From positions 5,332,001 through 5,396,000 of the forward strand of contig CM066291.1 in assembly GCA_033816765.1 (NCBI GenBank): DNA of 64,000 bases, read 5' to 3'. The position numbers and the translations under genes were made by a program. Each line of letters starts with the position of its first letter. Position 1 is the stretch's first letter. This DNA is from Nothopassalora personata (Eukaryota; Ascomycota; Dothideomycetes; Mycosphaerellales; Mycosphaerellaceae). Of this stretch, positions 60,459-64,000 are shown piece after piece. Under the pieces are notes generated by a model. The model searched no databases, was not told where the DNA came from, and saw nothing but the letters and a program-made list of their open reading frames with translations.

Positions 60459-60705
60459 TGTTAAGATGTAGCATCTTAAGGGGAGCTAATAGTTAGGTTG
60501 TAATCTAATAGCCTAAGGCATGCACGATGACTTAGCTTGTCGGAAGACACCTTCTCTCCCCTTTAGCTTAGATAGACATCTAACACAATTAACACATTAG
60601 TTCCTAATATATTGCTGCATGCCCTGTGGCTATTAGCTAGTTAAAGATTGATCTCTTACTCCACTCCGCTGCTAACTACGTATTCTATTAGGTCTTAACT
60701 TAACA
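60459..60705 (+). repeat. Copia-B 3' LTR
   Basis: TGTTAAGATGTAGC to CTTAACA, 247 bp, identical to 43272-43518 as far as compared. Followed by taact. Confidence 0.93.
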
Positions 60706-60710
60706 TAACT

Positions 60711-60782
60711 TCCCCTTTCTTCTATATCGAACTTATTACAAACCTTATAGAACTTTAGTATATACGTCGTTTACCCGTAATA
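60711..60782 (+). repeat. Gypsy-1 3' LTR remnant in the duplicated block
   Basis: Copy of 43524-43595, followed by gacta at 60783-60787. There is no Gypsy-1 body next to it here. Confidence 0.88.
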
Positions 60783-60787
60783 GACTA

Positions 60788-61532
60788 GTCCTATAGTATT
60801 GCCTTCTACTATTATAACTAGTACTACATTAATACTATGTCTAATAAATCGATCGCCTATCTATCCGTAGTACTTACCGATTACGCCTAAGTCGAATATA
60901 CTACCGCTAGTATAAGTTTTAATACTACTAGTATTATAGATATTACTTATAAGTGCGACTAACTATACCCTCTCTACTAAGAAGACTAGTTAAGAAGTAG
61001 ATACATTTCTTACTAATCGTAGCTCTCCTATTACTACGCCGAAGGTTACTACGTTTAGTACTAGCGATATACCGGATCTTTTTCTACCGGACGAGACTAA
61101 ACTCTAAGTATTATAAGCGGCTACCGACATATTACCCGAGGCGAGTAGATTAACATCTCCTACTATTATAGTATTAGACTTATAACCTATCGTACCGGAT
61201 TCGTAGGTCTTAGTACTAGACTCCTAGGATATAGTACCGGAGTCGTAGAATATATTACTAGAATTACAATTATAGGGCGCGACGATTAATAATATATAGC
61301 TACTTAGTATACCGAACTCCTCGCCCGTATCTACTACCGCTATTACGATACTAAGTCGGCGGTCGTCTAGTATACCGAAGCGTAAGGTCGATGTAGCTCG
61401 TACGCCTAGGAAGAAAACACTAAGTCGAACGAAAGGAAAGCGCCGAAAGCCGCTTATAGAGCGTAATACGAATGCCGGAGTAGTTATTAAAGAGGATAAA
61501 CTAGAGGATAAACTAGATAATATATAGATGTT
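60788..61532 (+). pseudogene. Helicase C-terminal part, second copy
   Basis: Duplicate of 43601-44345 with the same RIP-type stops, the Ser/Thr/Pro-rich tail and the basic patch (near 61402-61462). It has no helicase motor upstream in this copy. Confidence 0.65.
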
Positions 61533-62196
61533 ATAAGTAGTAGTGTCTAGATCCGGTCGGAAGCAAATACTATCGTAGAAGGCGTAGAGGAGTAACCGGT
61601 ATACTAATATACTATCTAGTATTAATAGCTAATACGAATAGTAATGTCGTATACGTTTTACATACTATAGTTATATCGGGTCTATCCGGCGCTAGCTTAT
61701 GTACCCTGTTTATACCGTTTAGAGCCCTTTATAATATAGATTAGTATAGTTCAGCTAATAAGAGCGGTCGGGTAAATCCGCTTAGCCCGATATCTATAAC
61801 GACATTCTCTCTCCTATAAGATATTACATCGTTACGTAGCCTTACGATGTTAAGGGTAACCTTATCGCTATAACGCTACCTCTCTCGCTTATGCTCGCTT
61901 ATTTGCTTTAGCTCCGTTTAACACGGTTTAGCTAATAATATCGCTCGGTATATACCGCTCGGCCCGCTATCTTCGACGACATGTTCTCTTCCCCGTACGA
62001 TATTGTATTATCGCGTAGCCTTATCGCTCGCTTATGTTCGCTTATAGTCGCTTTAGCATCGGCCGGTACGGTTTAGCTAATAATATCGCGTTACTAAAGG
62101 TACTAATAACTATCGATTAGGTAGGTAGTATTATCGGGCTAGTATTATCGGGCTAGTATTATTAAAGCGTCCTTACATAAGGTAAAGTATCGATAA
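61533..62196. other. Duplicated intergenic region with ACCGTTTAGCTAATA motifs
   Basis: Copy of 44346-45009; no gene is recognised. Confidence 0.5.
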
Positions 62197-63112
62197 TAGT
62201 ATATACTATACTATTATTAACTACATCTCGGACGCTCCCTAATAATAATAGACGGCTATAACTAGATCCTACCTAAGCTACCTTCGAAAGACACCCTACC
62301 GGACGAGAAAGTAGTACGGAATGTAGTAGATAATAATATACTATTTTTATTGTTTAAGAATAGTATACCGACTAAGACGACTAGCTTTATTACTATAAGT
62401 GTAGGCCTAAGCCCTACTAAGTACGGTAGTTACGTAACTCGTGTCGGAGTAAAGTAGTAGTATATTAGTTAAAGTCGTTAATAGGGTAGTAGCATTCTCT
62501 TAAACTTCTTATAGGTAGGCCGGTATATTAGGTAAACTCGTCGTCGGGGTAGTAGTATCTTCTCGAAGGTCTTTACGGACGTAGCTATATATTAGTAAAG
62601 TTATCGTTAGGGTAGTAGCTTTATCTTAAAGTAATTACGGATGTAGTAGCCTAGGTCCTTAAATAAACGGTACATATTAAGCTTAGTATTATAGGTATAG
62701 ATATTATTAATAGTATTCTAAACTGCCTTAACTCCTACACCCTACGGATAAGCCTACGCTTCTTAACGCCTAGTAGGTATTAAGGCCGATCTTAATAGCC
62801 TAACCTAATACATCGTTAGGGCGGACGGTTACCTAGCTAGCTATGCTTAGGTCAAAGTTTCTAGTATCTATAATTGGCTCGGTAGTAGATAGGTTACGTA
62901 TCTAGGAAGATACAATACCCGCCTAAGAAGAAGGATTGCTAGAAGAGGAAAAGTATAGACTTTACGCTCTATATAACGGGATAGCTAGTCGGTCGAATAG
63001 GACGTATACGAGGAGCCTAAGGCTATAGTAGGGAAGCCTACTTACGGTATAGGAAGCTCGCGTAGGTAGCGGGTAGCTACTATTGTGCCTTACTCCTTAA
63101 TAAATAATATTA
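62197..63112 (+). pseudogene. Gene Z, second copy
   Basis: Duplicate of 45010-45925, including the three 63-bp repeats (from 62461). Same stops; unrecognised protein. Confidence 0.5.
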
Positions 63113-63617
63113 TAAGGATTTATTATCCTTTAATACGATTTAGCACCGTTTAGCTAATAAGAACGCGCGCTAAGTCTATAATAGCACGGATCGTATTATT
63201 ACTTTATATACGTATATAAAGTTTAGCGCGAAATCTAGGGTCTAGTCGTACGCTTTATATCGATTTAGTACCGTTTAGCTAATAAGAGCGCGCGCGCTCT
63301 TATAATACATCTCTATACTATTATAAGAGAGAAGCCTTTACTCTACGGTACCTAACTAGAGCGTAGGACTCCCGAAAGAAGCCTCTACATTACTCGCGCT
63401 TTCCTATCGATAATAGTATACTTCCCGCTATTATAAGGTCGAGGCATATCTTTACGCTTCTTTCTTCTTTTACTTCCTCTTTTCTTTTACTTAATTTATA
63501 TCCTTTTACTTAACTTATATTACTTCTAACCCGTAAGCGATCTACGACTCCGCCTCCTTTAACGCCTTAACCCTAACCCGTAAGCTATATAAGTCGATTA
63601 TTAACTCTACCGCTAAG
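63113..63617. promoter_or_regulatory. Spacer before gene X, second copy
   Basis: Copy of 45926-46430 with two motif copies and the 22-bp palindrome at 63282-63303. No ORF is supported. Confidence 0.45.

Positions 63618-64000
<383 letters not shown>

Larger units (their letters stand above)
54911..60705 (+). mobile_element. Copia-B, chimeric copy of the Copia-A family
   Basis: LTRs at 54911-55157 and 60459-60705 (247 bp each). The sequence before the 5' LTR (ctttc) does not match that after the 3' LTR (taact). The latter is instead the Copia-A target, followed by the same Gypsy-1 LTR remnant. The 5' third differs from Copia-A by many transitions, while the part after about 56332 is nearly identical. 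This is best explained by recombination between two Copia elements. Confidence 0.9.

Overview
The window looks like a transposon-packed, repeat-induced point mutation (RIP) degraded region of a filamentous ascomycete (Pezizomycotina) genome. Almost every recognisable reading frame is broken by TAG and TAA, and Gly, Trp, Gln and Cys codons are converted in the way expected from C-to-T change at CpA (TpG on the other strand). CpG is left abundant. No intact gene longer than about 180 codons survives, so nearly all coding features are listed as pseudogenes. Calls rest on reading through RIP-type stops and on conserved motifs; domain limits are approximate.

Layout. (a) 1-3.5 kb: an unrecognised degenerate frame, probably on the minus strand. 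(b) About 3.6-11.4 kb: a minus-strand Ty3/Gypsy element (Gypsy-4) split by a 765-bp non-RIPed SINE/LINE-like insertion with a 14-bp target duplication. (c) 11.6-12.8 kb: a copia relic (Copia-D: LTR, primer site, gag). (d) 13.7-49.1 kb: a host-like locus carrying a RecQ/TLH-type DNA helicase, two unknown plus-strand genes (Z and X) and a convergent unknown gene (Y). The helicase is split by Gypsy-1 (16169-43595). Gypsy-1 is itself split by Gypsy-2 (20078-26967), Gypsy-3 (27821-35750) and Copia-A (37712-43518). All four have clean 5-bp target duplications, so the insertion order can be read. (e) 49.1-54.9 kb: minus-strand Copia-C, inserted in gene Y. (f) 54.9-64 kb: Copia-B, whose 3' half and everything after it repeat 39145-46813 almost perfectly, 17,187 bp apart.

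Most striking points: the helicase frame can be followed across 27 kb of nested insertions; gene X has a 46-codon run of stops that is best read as a RIP-converted polyglutamine (CAG) tract; Gypsy-3 carries an antisense Cys-rich/coiled-coil ORF; a family with a TCAA-type tail has four copies untouched by RIP; and Copia-B looks like a recombinant element marking one edge of a segmental duplication. The retroelements act as gag-pol systems (three carry a chromodomain). The helicase and genes Z, X and Y form the older substrate they invaded.
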